From Pseudomonadota bacterium (GTDB lineage: Bacteria; Myxococcota_A; UBA9042; GCA-2863065), in the NCBI GenBank assembly GCA_005776725.1, contig SXOO01000065.1, forward strand, positions 1 to 56,896: a stretch of DNA of 56,896 nt, given 5' to 3'. Made by a program: the position numbers and the translations under genes. The notes beneath the pieces were generated by a model. That model searched no databases and had not been told where the DNA came from. It saw only the letters and a list, made by a program, of their open reading frames with translations. Within the stretch, counting starts at the first letter, position 1. Every line of letters begins with the position of its first letter. Shown here one piece after another: positions 31,601-39,474 of this stretch.

Positions 31601-34600
31601 CGCGAACGGGCCTATCGGCTTGTGCAGCGGACCAGCCGCCCAGCACTCGACGCACGTCGTGTCGCACTTCCCGGAGTTGCACCAGTCGTTGCGCATGAAG
31701 GCCTGCCCGGCGGTGGTGCCCACACACGCGGCGCCGTAGTCCAGCTTGCTCGTACAGTACCCCGCGTTGTCGCAGAACTTGCCGCCGCCGCACTCGCTCT
31801 GGCCCGGCCAGCACTCCACACAGAAGCCGCTGAAGCAGTGTCCGCTCTCACACGCGCCGTTGCTGGAGCAGGCGGCCGCGTTCTTCAGCTTTGGCTGGCA
31901 GCTGCCCCAGATGCAGGCCTTCCCGGCGCCGCACTCGGAGTCCGAGAAGCAGAACGGCGCACACTCGAGGCGCGAGCCGTCGAAGCCCTTCGCGCCGAAA
32001 CACGGGACGATCGCGCAGGTGGTGGTCTCCGTGCCGCCGCCTTCCTTCTTGATCGACTTCGGAACCGTCACGGCCGCCCCGAGGCAGAACTTCTCGCCGT
32101 CCCAGCTGGCCTCGACGGGCCCGACCTCGCCGAGCTGAAAGGACGCGCCGAAGAACTCGAACTTGCCGAAGTCGAGGGAGCCGCGGAGCCGGAAGCCGCT
32201 CACCGAGTCGACGTAGAGCTGGCCGTTGAACGGGATGCCGCGCTGCAGGCCCGGGATACGGAAGGGGGTGGGCGTCACCACCTCGATGGCGACGCCGCCG
32301 GAGCTCTCACCGTTGAGCTCGCGCCAGTAGCCGTTCACGTCGAGCTTGAAGTTGAAGGACTGAAGCAGGTCCTTGAGCACGGGGACCGACTCCCACGGCA
32401 TCTTGGTCGTGCGGGCGCGTAGCGCGACAACCTGACTGCCAGGCGTCGAGTCGACCAGGAGCACGGACTGCGCCAGCGCGAAGCCGAGCGCGATGTCCTT
32501 CCCGCCGGGGGCCTTGATGGTCTCGTAGCGGTCCACGTCGTTCTGGTTCAGCTTCTTCTGCTTGCGCTTCAGCGGGATCTTGAAGGCGAGGTTGCCGTTG
32601 GCCAGCGTCCGCACGTCGGCCTGCTTTCCGTTCGACGAGGGCGTCCCCTTCATGATCGCGTCGAAGATGGTGGACGAACCGCCCTGGCCGTCGAAGCCGT
32701 CCTTGGCGGCGTCCAGCCCCACGGAGACCTGGCCCGTGAACGTGAACTTCACCTCGCCCACGCCGTTCGAGTACTCGGCCAAGGGCTTGAAGGGGCTGAA
32801 GGCTACGCTGACCTGGGCGTACGCGTGCGCGTCGTTCGAGATGGTCTGGAACTTCAGGTCGCCGTCCTTGGTGAACTCGCCCAGCCAGATCGGGTGGAAG
32901 GCCTTGTGCAGCAGGTTGCCGCCGTTCGAGAAGGCGAGGGCCTCGAGGCTGACGGTGGTGGCGCCCACCGGGAACTCGATCAGCCCGCCGAGCCCGATGT
33001 GGAACATGGGGTCGAAGGGGTCGAAGACGATGTCCACGGACTTCGAGCCGGGGAAGGGGATCGGCAGCGCCCCCGGGAAGGTCAGGTTGGCGCCGAAGAG
33101 GCCGGAGAGGAAGAAGTAGTCGCGGTCCGGCTGCAGGGGCGCCTGGAGGTACGCCAGCGAAGCGCCGGACTGGATCCCCAGCGCCAGATAGGGCGCGTTG
33201 ACCTGCACCGGCGGTGGCGAGAGCGCCATCTCGGCCGAGAAGCCCACGTCCGGGAAGGGCACCGTGATCTTGCCGCCGATCGTGAACGGGCTGAGGCCCA
33301 CGGTCAGGTCCGAGCTCAACACCCACTTCACGTCCTTGCAGCGATAGCTGAGCGTCCCCAGCTTCTCCGCCTCGCCGAAGCCGACGGGGCCCTGGTGGTA
33401 GTACGAGTCTGTTGTGCCCTGGACCAGCTTCCACTTGCCGAACGCGCCCAGCTCGTTGCCGAGTGGCACGAGGCAGCCGAGCTTCGGCGCTCCCCGGAGG
33501 TCATAGATGATGATGTCGGTCCCCATCGAGGTGCCCTTCTCGTCCACCACGCTGTTCGGGAACCACGCCGAGCCGCCGAGGCAGGCGCCCGCTCCGGCGC
33601 ATCGCCCGTTGCCGTCGCAAGCGTCTCCGGTGGTACAGGTGGAGCCGTCTTCGCAGGCCGTGCCCGCAGCCACATAGCCCCCGAGGCATGCACCTGACCG
33701 CGGCTCGCACGTGTTCTGCTCGCACACGCTGTTGGGCGCCTTACACACGATGGTCACCTCCGCCACGCACTGCCCCGACTGGCAGGCGTCGGAGATCGAG
33801 CAGAGATTGCCGTCTTCACAGCGGTCGTTGGGAGCGCCGCTGCAGTCCATGTCCAGGCCGTTGCAGCGCTCGAGGTTGCTGCCCGAGGCCGCCGTCAGGA
33901 TCCCGTCCGCCACGAGGGCTTGGAGGTCTCCGTCGGCCATCGGGTAGCCGAACAGCGCGACGTGGTCGATGAGGGCCGCGCCCGCGCCTCCCTTCTCGGT
34001 CCAGCCCACCACGAGGCCCAGCGTGTCCGCGAGGTGGCTCCGGTCGTCGAAGTACAAGGAGTGGCAGAGCTGCTGGCCGTCGAGGACGAGGCGGCAACCG
34101 AATCCACTGCGACACGCGAGGGCCGCGTGGTGCCAGGCGCCGTCATTCACCGCGGGGCCCTTGCCCTCGCAGGTGCTCGATACGCCCGGAACGACGCGAT
34201 AGCCGAGCCGTCCGCCCTTCAGGTAGAGCTCGCGGTCCGTCCGAGTACCCGAGGCGCGCGGTGCGCCACCGGCGAAGGCGCCGGCGAGCCCCAGGTCGGC
34301 GGCGGTGGTCTTGAACCACAGGGTGAGGGTGAAGTCGGTCGTGGGTACCAAGGTTCGGACCTCGACCGTGCCCGCGCCGCTCGTCGTGTCGAAAGCGGCG
34401 CCGAACTTGCCGCCGGCGGCCTTCGCGCCACCGGTCGGCAGGCCGTGAGCGCCGTTGCCGCTCAAGTCCACCACGGCCAGGCTGACCGCGTCTTCGAAGT
34501 CCCAGAGCAGGGTGGGCCCGGTGTCGACGCAGTCGCCGCCTTGGACGAGGTGGCGCCCGTCGAGGCAGGCGTCGGCGTCGGCGCCGTCGCACGGCACATA

Positions 34601-37600
34601 GCTCCACGAGCACTTGCCCGCGACGCACGCATCCGTGGTGAAGATGTTCTCGTCGTTGCAGTCGAAGGCGCTCTGGCAGTCGCTGGGGAGCGGCTTTACC
34701 CTCGGGGTGGTGTCGCCAAGAACGAGGTACGACACCGCTGGCCCGCTGCAGCCCTCGTCGAGCTCGCCGTCGCAGTCGTCGTCTTTGCCGTTGCAGATCT
34801 CGGCCGCGCCGCAGGGTCGCAGGGTGCAGTCGGCGGCGCAGTGGAGGTCGCCGTTCAGGCCTGCGTCGCACGCTTCGCCCAGGCCGGCCTGATGCACGCC
34901 GTCGCCGCAGCTCTCGCGCTGACAGGTGGCGCTGCAGCCGTCGCCAGAGGTGGCGCCGCCGTCGTCGCACGCCTCGCCGGCGCTCTCGATCCCGTCGCCG
35001 CAGTACTCGAGGATGCACGTGGCGTTGCACCCGTCGCCGGCGTCTCGGTTACCGTCGTCGCACGTCTCGCCCTGGTCGATTACACCGTCGCCGCACCCGG
35101 CGGGCCGGCAGCTGCGCCGGCAGGCGTTCGGTGTTTCGTCGCTGTTCCCGCCGCCCGGCGCGGCCGTGCCGTTGTTGGCGTCGCCGTGATCACACTCTTC
35201 GATGCCGTCGATCACGCCGTCGCCGCACTGGGCGGGCATGCAGTTGGGCCGGCACGCGCCTGGGACCGTGGCGCTGTTCGCCGCGCCGTTGTCGCACACC
35301 TCGAGGTGGGACTTGTGGATCACCCCGTCGCCACACCGCTCCACCACGCACTTGTCGCTGCATCCGTCGCCCGACGCGGTGTTGCCGTCGTCACACTGCT
35401 CGCCGCTGGCGCCATTGACGACGTTGTTGCCGCAGGTGGGCTGACAGGTCACCGAGAAGCGGCCGCCTCCTTCGGCTGGTGTGCCCACCCTCAGGAGGTA
35501 GGTGCTGCCGAACGTGACGGGGAGCACCTGTGGGGTGTGGGCGCTGCACGGGGCCGCGGTGCACGAGACGGCGGCCGGCTCTGACGGACAGGCTTCGGCG
35601 TAGACCGCCACGCTCAGCGTCGTCGCCGACTCGCAGCTCTCGATGACCAGCTCGCCCACGCAGCTCGCGACGTACCGGAACCACAGGTCGTGCGCGAACA
35701 CGGCGCCTTCGGGACAAGCGAGGGCCTCGTTAGGGCCCTCAGCCGTCGCTCGGCCGGTGTCGAGATCCCTGGCGCCGTCAGTGATCGTGAGCGCGCCCGC
35801 GCAGTGGTCGTTGGGGTGGCTGCACTCGTCGTCCGCGATGCCGTCGCAGTCGTCGTCGATTCCGTTGCAGGTCTCGGCCGAGCTGGCGCTGACCCGGATC
35901 GCCTGGAGATGAACACCGTCAGTCGAGGGGAGGTAGACGTGGCCATCCGGGTGGTAGGCGCCGGAGATGCTGTAGTCAGCGATGGCGCCGGGGATCTCCC
36001 CGAGGGACTCACCCAGGATGGTGCCCTGGAAGCCGCTGCCTGCGCGCCGGATGGTGTCGTCGCCCGGGTAGTGACCCCATCGCTTCGCGTAGAGGTACGT
36101 GCCGTCTGTCATGAGCACGCCCGTTCCCGCGAGCCCGGCGAGGAACGCCTGGTGGGGGAAGCCCGGGGACTCGGGCTCCATCGTCGGCTCGAAGGGGCTG
36201 CCCCACCGGCCCACCATCCCCGAGTAGAGGCTGCCGAGCCAGTAGCTGTCGTTGACCGCGTCGTACTGGCCGCCGATCGGAGCCCACGCGGCCCCATCCT
36301 CCTGAAGCACATGACCGATGGGCCACGCGGTCTTGGACTGGAGATCGATGCGCGCGATCCGCGCGGCGCCGACGGCGACCCACTCTACCGCGTAGATCGA
36401 GTGCGCGTCGGCGAGCACCCCGTCTGTGTAGAACGACCAGCCGGGCGCCTGCCCTTCGTCCACGAGCGCGAAGTCGTTGGCCGGGTCGTGGATCCGCCAC
36501 GACCAGCCGTTGTAGTCGCCCCCGTCGATGCTCTGGGCGAGCAGGACGAGGTGACGGCCATTCGAGGTGAGCAGGTGCTCACCGCCGCCGATGAGCCCTG
36601 AGTTGCGCTCCAGGAGGCCGCCGGGCACCGGGATCAGGCGTTTGCTCCCGAGGTCGGGGATAGCCGGCAGGCACTGGGCGACGCCGCCCTGGCAGACGGA
36701 CTCTCCGAGGCCGCATGCACCGGGTGCGCTGGCCGCGCATGCCCCCACTCGCGCTGCGTTGGCGGTATAGGCGCAGCCGGCGAGCGGGTCACAGACCTCG
36801 TCCGTACACGGGTTGTTGTCGTCGCAGAGCGCGTCGACAGCCACGTTGGAGCAGCCGACGCCCCCGCCGCACGCGTCGATCGTGCAGGGGATTCCGTCGT
36901 CGCAGTGATTGACAGCGCCCGGTACGCAGGCGGAGTCGACGCACACGTCCCACATCGTGCAGACGTCGCCGTCGTCGCAGAGCCAGGTGTTCGGCAGGGC
37001 GAGGCACCCGGTCGCGTCATCACAGCTGTCGTCCGTACACGGGTTCTGGTCATCGCAGGAGATGTGCGGCCCGCCCACGCAGAAGCCGCCTTGGCAGGTG
37101 TCTCGGTCCGTGCAGGCCGAGCCGTCGTGGCACGTCGCCCCCTCACCGCGCGCGAGGAACGTACAGGCACCGGTAGCGGGGTCGCAGCGGTTCTCGATGC
37201 ACGGCGTGTCGCCGGACGAATCGCACACGGGCTGGGGGATCGGGCTCGGCACGCACCGGTGGACCGCCGACGCCAGGTCGCAGACCAAGGGGGGCGTGCA
37301 GGCGTCCGCGTCGTCCATGGGCGCGCAGTCCGCGTCACTCTGACAGTCGCAGTCGTTCGGACCGGGCACGCAGGCGCCGCCCGAGCACGCGTCGCCGGCG
37401 GTGCAGGCGTTTCCGTCGCTGCACGGCGCGGTGTTCCACTGGCTCGTGCAACCGCTGGCCGGGTCGCAGTCGTCGTCGGTGCAGGGGTTCGAGTCGGAGC
37501 AGAGCGCCGGCGTGCCCGTGCATTCACCCGCCAGGCAGCGGTCGTTCGTGGTGCAGAAGTTGGCGTCTTCGCAGGGCGTCTGGTCCTTCGCCGGGCCCTG

Positions 37601-38665
37601 CTCGCAGGCGCCAGTCGCCGGAGCGCACCGCGTAACCCGGCAGGCTGTGTCGGACGAGGTGTCGCACTCCACAAAGGTCCCGGGCGCGATGACGCAAACG
37701 TCGCCCACGCAGGTCAAGGTGCCATTGCAGAGGTCGTCGTCCCCCTTGCTCGCGCAATCGGCGTCCGTGGTGCAATCACAGGTCGGGACGCCACCTTGGC
37801 AAACACCCAGCGCGCACGCATCTCCCCCGGTGCACGGGTTGCCGTCGTCGCAAGGTGCCGTGTTGGCGCTCGCCGCGCACTTGCCCTGCGCGCAGGTGTC
37901 GTCAGTGCAGGGATCCCCGTCGTCACAGGCGGGCCCTGCCAGGGCCTTGGCTTCGCACGCGCCGAGCACACAGGCCTGGGGCACACACCCATCGAGGTCG
38001 AGCGGGCAGTCCTGGTCGAACACGCAGTCGGGGACCGGGCCCACATCGGGTGATTCGCCGGTGTCTTCGACCAGGGTGTCCTCCGGCGTCGCGACGTCCT
38101 GACCGGGCGCCGCGTCGGAGAGCTCCACGTCGTCTACGGGCGTCTCAGTGTCTACCGGCGTCTCAGTGTCTACCGGCGTCTCAGTGTCTACCGGCGCCTC
38201 GGCGTCTACCGGCGCCTCGGCGTCTACCGGCGCCTCGGTGTCCACGGGAGCCTCGGCGTCCACGGGAGCCTCGACATCCGCGGGGGCCTCGACGTCGGCG
38301 GGGGGCCCGCTGTCTGTGGGCACTGTGGTGTCCGGCGGCACTGTGGTGTCCGGCGGCACTGTGGTGTCTGGCGGAACTGTGGTGTCGTCCGGTGTCTCGA
38401 CATCCACGGGCCCATCGACGTCGACGGGGGCCTCCAAGTCGACCGTTGGAGTCGCGTCGGGGTCGAACGGGCCCGGGATCCGAGAGTCCGCTCCGCCTGC
38501 TCCGTCAGTCGCCGGAATGTCTCCACCGCCCGTTTTGGTGTCGATCGGCGCCGCGCCGAGCGCGTCGTCGGTCGAGGGGGCATCCACCCCGGCGCAGGCC
38601 CCGAGGAGGCCAAGATAGACGGTAAGAGTTCGAATTCTGCTCAAAGTAACAACCCCGCACGACAT
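28682..38665 (-). CDS. Giant multidomain cysteine-rich lipoprotein
   Basis: From the ATG at 38665 the product is 3327 residues; a TTG at 38644 is an alternative. The signal peptide ends in the lipobox L-L-G-A-C (Cys24). Then come a low-complexity tether of P-P-D-T-T-V and E-T/A-P-V-D repeats (about 60-190); cysteine-rich C-D-D-G-x-P-C-T-D-D units (about 210-670); a beta-rich, propeller-like region (about 680-930); a MopE-type motif CNGIDDDCDG; six or so myxobacterial disulfide repeats of the CGDGVI...ECDDGN kind (about 1080-1290); a LamG-like jelly roll (about 1390-1595); a beta-rich domain of about 500 residues with few cysteines (1700-2230); and over 1000 residues of Dickkopf-like C-x-S-G-x-C / F-C-D-x-G-Y-C-Q repeats to the end. 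It is probably an outer surface adhesin or matrix protein. Start choice and function are uncertain; the frame is unbroken. Confidence 0.88.
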   Translation of the reverse strand: MSCGVVTLSRIRTLTVYLGLLGACAGVDAPSTDDALGAAPIDTKTGGGDIPATDGAGGADSRIPGPFDPDATPTVDLEAPVDVDGPVDVETPDDTTVPPDTTVPPDTTVPPDTTVPTDSGPPADVEAPADVEAPVDAEAPVDTEAPVDAEAPVDAEAPVDTETPVDTETPVDTETPVDDVELSDAAPGQDVATPEDTLVEDTGESPDVGPVPDCVFDQDCPLDLDGCVPQACVLGACEAKALAGPACDDGDPCTDDTCAQGKCAASANTAPCDDGNPCTGGDACALGVCQGGVPTCDCTTDADCASKGDDDLCNGTLTCVGDVCVIAPGTFVECDTSSDTACRVTRCAPATGACEQGPAKDQTPCEDANFCTTNDRCLAGECTGTPALCSDSNPCTDDDCDPASGCTSQWNTAPCSDGNACTAGDACSGGACVPGPNDCDCQSDADCAPMDDADACTPPLVCDLASAVHRCVPSPIPQPVCDSSGDTPCIENRCDPATGACTFLARGEGATCHDGSACTDRDTCQGGFCVGGPHISCDDQNPCTDDSCDDATGCLALPNTWLCDDGDVCTMWDVCVDSACVPGAVNHCDDGIPCTIDACGGGVGCSNVAVDALCDDNNPCTDEVCDPLAGCAYTANAARVGACAASAPGACGLGESVCQGGVAQCLPAIPDLGSKRLIPVPGGLLERNSGLIGGGEHLLTSNGRHLVLLAQSIDGGDYNGWSWRIHDPANDFALVDEGQAPGWSFYTDGVLADAHSIYAVEWVAVGAARIARIDLQSKTAWPIGHVLQEDGAAWAPIGGQYDAVNDSYWLGSLYSGMVGRWGSPFEPTMEPESPGFPHQAFLAGLAGTGVLMTDGTYLYAKRWGHYPGDDTIRRAGSGFQGTILGESLGEIPGAIADYSISGAYHPDGHVYLPSTDGVHLQAIRVSASSAETCNGIDDDCDGIADDECSHPNDHCAGALTITDGARDLDTGRATAEGPNEALACPEGAVFAHDLWFRYVASCVGELVIESCESATTLSVAVYAEACPSEPAAVSCTAAPCSAHTPQVLPVTFGSTYLLRVGTPAEGGGRFSVTCQPTCGNNVVNGASGEQCDDGNTASGDGCSDKCVVERCGDGVIHKSHLEVCDNGAANSATVPGACRPNCMPAQCGDGVIDGIEECDHGDANNGTAAPGGGNSDETPNACRRSCRPAGCGDGVIDQGETCDDGNRDAGDGCNATCILEYCGDGIESAGEACDDGGATSGDGCSATCQRESCGDGVHQAGLGEACDAGLNGDLHCAADCTLRPCGAAEICNGKDDDCDGELDEGCSGPAVSYLVLGDTTPRVKPLPSDCQSAFDCNDENIFTTDACVAGKCSWSYVPCDGADADACLDGRHLVQGGDCVDTGPTLLWDFEDAVSLAVVDLSGNGAHGLPTGGAKAAGGKFGAAFDTTSGAGTVEVRTLVPTTDFTLTLWFKTTAADLGLAGAFAGGAPRASGTRTDRELYLKGGRLGYRVVPGVSSTCEGKGPAVNDGAWHHAALACRSGFGCRLVLDGQQLCHSLYFDDRSHLADTLGLVVGWTEKGGAGAALIDHVALFGYPMADGDLQALVADGILTAASGSNLERCNGLDMDCSGAPNDRCEDGNLCSISDACQSGQCVAEVTIVCKAPNSVCEQNTCEPRSGACLGGYVAAGTACEDGSTCTTGDACDGNGRCAGAGACLGGSAWFPNSVVDEKGTSMGTDIIIYDLRGAPKLGCLVPLGNELGAFGKWKLVQGTTDSYYHQGPVGFGEAEKLGTLSYRCKDVKWVLSSDLTVGLSPFTIGGKITVPFPDVGFSAEMALSPPPVQVNAPYLALGIQSGASLAYLQAPLQPDRDYFFLSGLFGANLTFPGALPIPFPGSKSVDIVFDPFDPMFHIGLGGLIEFPVGATTVSLEALAFSNGGNLLHKAFHPIWLGEFTKDGDLKFQTISNDAHAYAQVSVAFSPFKPLAEYSNGVGEVKFTFTGQVSVGLDAAKDGFDGQGGSSTIFDAIMKGTPSSNGKQADVRTLANGNLAFKIPLKRKQKKLNQNDVDRYETIKAPGGKDIALGFALAQSVLLVDSTPGSQVVALRARTTKMPWESVPVLKDLLQSFNFKLDVNGYWRELNGESSGGVAIEVVTPTPFRIPGLQRGIPFNGQLYVDSVSGFRLRGSLDFGKFEFFGASFQLGEVGPVEASWDGEKFCLGAAVTVPKSIKKEGGGTETTTCAIVPCFGAKGFDGSRLECAPFCFSDSECGAGKACIWGSCQPKLKNAAACSSNGACESGHCFSGFCVECWPGQSECGGGKFCDNAGYCTSKLDYGAACVGTTAGQAFMRNDWCNSGKCDTTCVECWAAGPLHKPIGPFAYTDTCGSGNFCSALGKCTPSLPGGEPCFNVKQATGIDYWCKSDDCDDVTAICRDCGPGAKAQCPSTKYCLGYGCQDKVVDGTLCLANEVCISGTCTLGVSTTGGPASYCYTANSKSYDAACKVNPECKSGACRATDGKCSCNFDHDQCDAGWCDAIGFCQPEWPLGHACGGDVECESGHCAGVCVQCTAQAHCPENTWCAADGACKPEASDGTTCLSDIECKSGTCGLGIEKFCFTANSKDYGGSCHVQAECKSGQCLAGDVCGCGGNHASCASNQYCDPVGYCQAKLADATSCTENAQCDSGKCPAGVCVRCLNDGQCTAAQFCDLAGFCQTKLALGTTCERDAVCASGKCAGVCIECLGHGDCAANAWCAADGRCKPKAGDGTACLGSVECASGTCGAGVEKFCYTAGSKGYGGSCKVQAECSTGQCLVAGVCGCAGSHSNCTASQFCDPAGYCQAKLADTTPCTQNAQCQSGKCPAGFCVRCLNDGECAGGQFCDAGGFCQAKLTLGTPCERHAVCASGKCAAVCIECFGHEDCASNAWCAADGLCKPRAGDGTACLGNVECASGTCGAGVEKFCYTAGSKGYGGSCKVQAECSTGQCLALGTCGCAASNGNCDGGQFCDAAGYCQNKLGNASVCTANVQCQSDKCPAGYCVQCQSDGECGGGKFCDAAGYCQNKVATGSACIKDSACATGMCSGVCVDCRNDSHCAGDQFCDGVVCKAKLGNSSVCTANTQCQSGKCPAGYCVQCLSDGECGGGQFCDAGGYCQNKLSTGSVCVKDSACATGLCSGICVNCKSDGHCGGGQFCDGVYCQNKKGLGSTCLTNAECASGQCAAGFCGCAYADENCPGGQYCDAAACFGKKGGGALCGRGGECHSGNCSGGVCTCSNDSQCGSTQYCSGGGCTAKLAAGAGCGGGNQCISGKCEGANCNGYSCNCSTCYVPCWPDFWNISCGPYSCNCQTCYQTCNQCTLF
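29799..31202. repeat. 516-bp higher-order tandem repeat inside the giant lipoprotein gene
   Basis: A perfect 104-base match joins 29799-29902 and 30315-30418, an offset of 516 bases. A diverged third copy starts 516 bases further on at 30831, and a fourth related segment lies 375 bases beyond that (around 31206). Each unit encodes about 172 residues made of several smaller four- to six-cysteine modules, including V-E-K-F-C-Y-T-A-G-S-K-G-Y-G-G-S. The near-identity of the first two copies points to a recent duplication; the shorter last step suggests loss of one internal module. Confidence 0.85.
38131..38390. repeat. 18-bp tandem repeats encoding the Pro/Asp/Thr tether
   Basis: Two families of 18-base units follow one another in the 5' part of the giant lipoprotein gene. 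One encodes E-T-P-V-D-T and E-A-P-V-D-A variants (about 38131-38300), the other encodes T-T-V-P-P-D (about 38321-38388), with neighbouring copies nearly identical. They form a flexible linker between the lipid anchor and the folded domains and are likely to change copy number by slippage. Confidence 0.8.
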
Positions 38666-38730
38666 GCAGCAATGAGTCGCGGCACCTCCACACGGTACTC
38701 GCCAGGCGGGGGGCAGCGGCATCGGGTGCG

Positions 38731-38746
38731 AGGTGAAGTTTCACCT
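38731..38746. promoter_or_regulatory. Perfect 7-2-7 inverted repeat, candidate response-regulator operator
   Basis: AGGTGAAGTTTCACCT has two perfect 7-base arms separated by two bases. It lies in the region between the divergent giant lipoprotein and response regulator genes, 54 bases before the regulator ATG, in a locally AT-richer stretch (TAGAAAAATTTC follows). NarL-family regulators such as NarL itself bind 7-2-7 arranged sites, and the adjacent gene encodes a NarL-type regulator. Binding and the direction of control are inferred. Confidence 0.5.
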
Positions 38747-38800
38747 AGAAAAATTTCGAGGCGCGCTCGAGGGGGGAGAGCGGCGTGTTAGCGTCTTTTC

Positions 38801-39445
38801 ATGCTCACGCAGGCGACCAAGACAATCCGGGTGTTCATCGCCGATGACCACAGCGTCGTACGCGAAGGGCTGGCGCGCATCCTGTCCGCGGTCGCGGGGC
38901 TCGGCTGTGCAGGGCAGGCCGCAGATGTCCAGGGCCTCCTGAGCGATCCGTCGCTCGATCAGACCGACGTGGTGGTGCTGGACGTGTCGCTGCCCGGCGG
39001 CGGGGGCGCCGAAGCCCTGCGCTGTTTGCGCCGCGATCGACCGGATCTCCCGGTGTTGATCCACTCCATGTACCCAGAGGAGCAGTACGGCGCTCGCTTC
39101 ATCCGAGCCGGCGCCGCGGGTTATCTCTCCAAGGACCGGTCCACCGCGGAGCTCCTCGACGCTATCCGCCGAGTCCATCAGGGGCGCCGTTACCTGACCG
39201 AGCTCGTGGCCGATGCGCTCGCCGTCGGCGCGGCCTCAGGTGAACCGCACGAACTTCTCAGCGCTCGAGAGCTCCAGGTCCTGCAGCTTCACGCCGAAGG
39301 CCGACAGACCAACGACATCGCCCGCGAGCTGTTCATCAGCGCGAGCACGGTCAGCACTCACTTCCGGAACATCAAGGAGAAGCTGAACCTTCAGACCACC
39401 GCAGAGCTGGTCCCGTACGCGTTCCGGCACAAGCTCGTGGTGTGA
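38801..39445 (+). CDS. NarL/LuxR-type response regulator
   Basis: This 214-residue protein has a receiver domain with acidic pair Asp15-Asp16 (FIADDH), phosphorylation site Asp61 (VVVLDVSLPG), Ser89 in IHSM and the conserved Lys111 (GYLSKD). A short linker leads to a LuxR-type helix-turn-helix at about 150-205 (LSARELQVLQLHAEGR...ELFISASTVSTHFRNI). It should be phosphorylated by the NarL-type kinase encoded at 27246-28583 and act as a transcription factor. It is divergent from the giant lipoprotein gene, so that gene is the obvious target. No clear ribosome-binding site precedes the ATG; a GGGGGGAG run is about 22 bases upstream, too far to be sure. Confidence 0.92.
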   Translation: MLTQATKTIRVFIADDHSVVREGLARILSAVAGLGCAGQAADVQGLLSDPSLDQTDVVVLDVSLPGGGGAEALRCLRRDRPDLPVLIHSMYPEEQYGARFIRAGAAGYLSKDRSTAELLDAIRRVHQGRRYLTELVADALAVGAASGEPHELLSARELQVLQLHAEGRQTNDIARELFISASTVSTHFRNIKEKLNLQTTAELVPYAFRHKLVV

Positions 39446-39474
39446 GCCCTCGTGGGCTTCTGGGCCGCGCCGGT

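Noticed and set aside
28976..32422. An 1148-codon open frame on the plus strand opposite the giant lipoprotein gene.
   Set aside because: It is antisense to a frame with clear Cys-repeat domains. Its translation is a low-complexity Ala/Val/Arg/Gly mixture caused by high GC and codon bias, with no start signal or domain.
38801..39445. The orphan-looking response regulator as part of a phosphorelay with the sigma operon at 2464-2952.
   Set aside because: The operons are 36 kb apart and a matching NarL-type kinase is encoded much closer, at 27246-28583.
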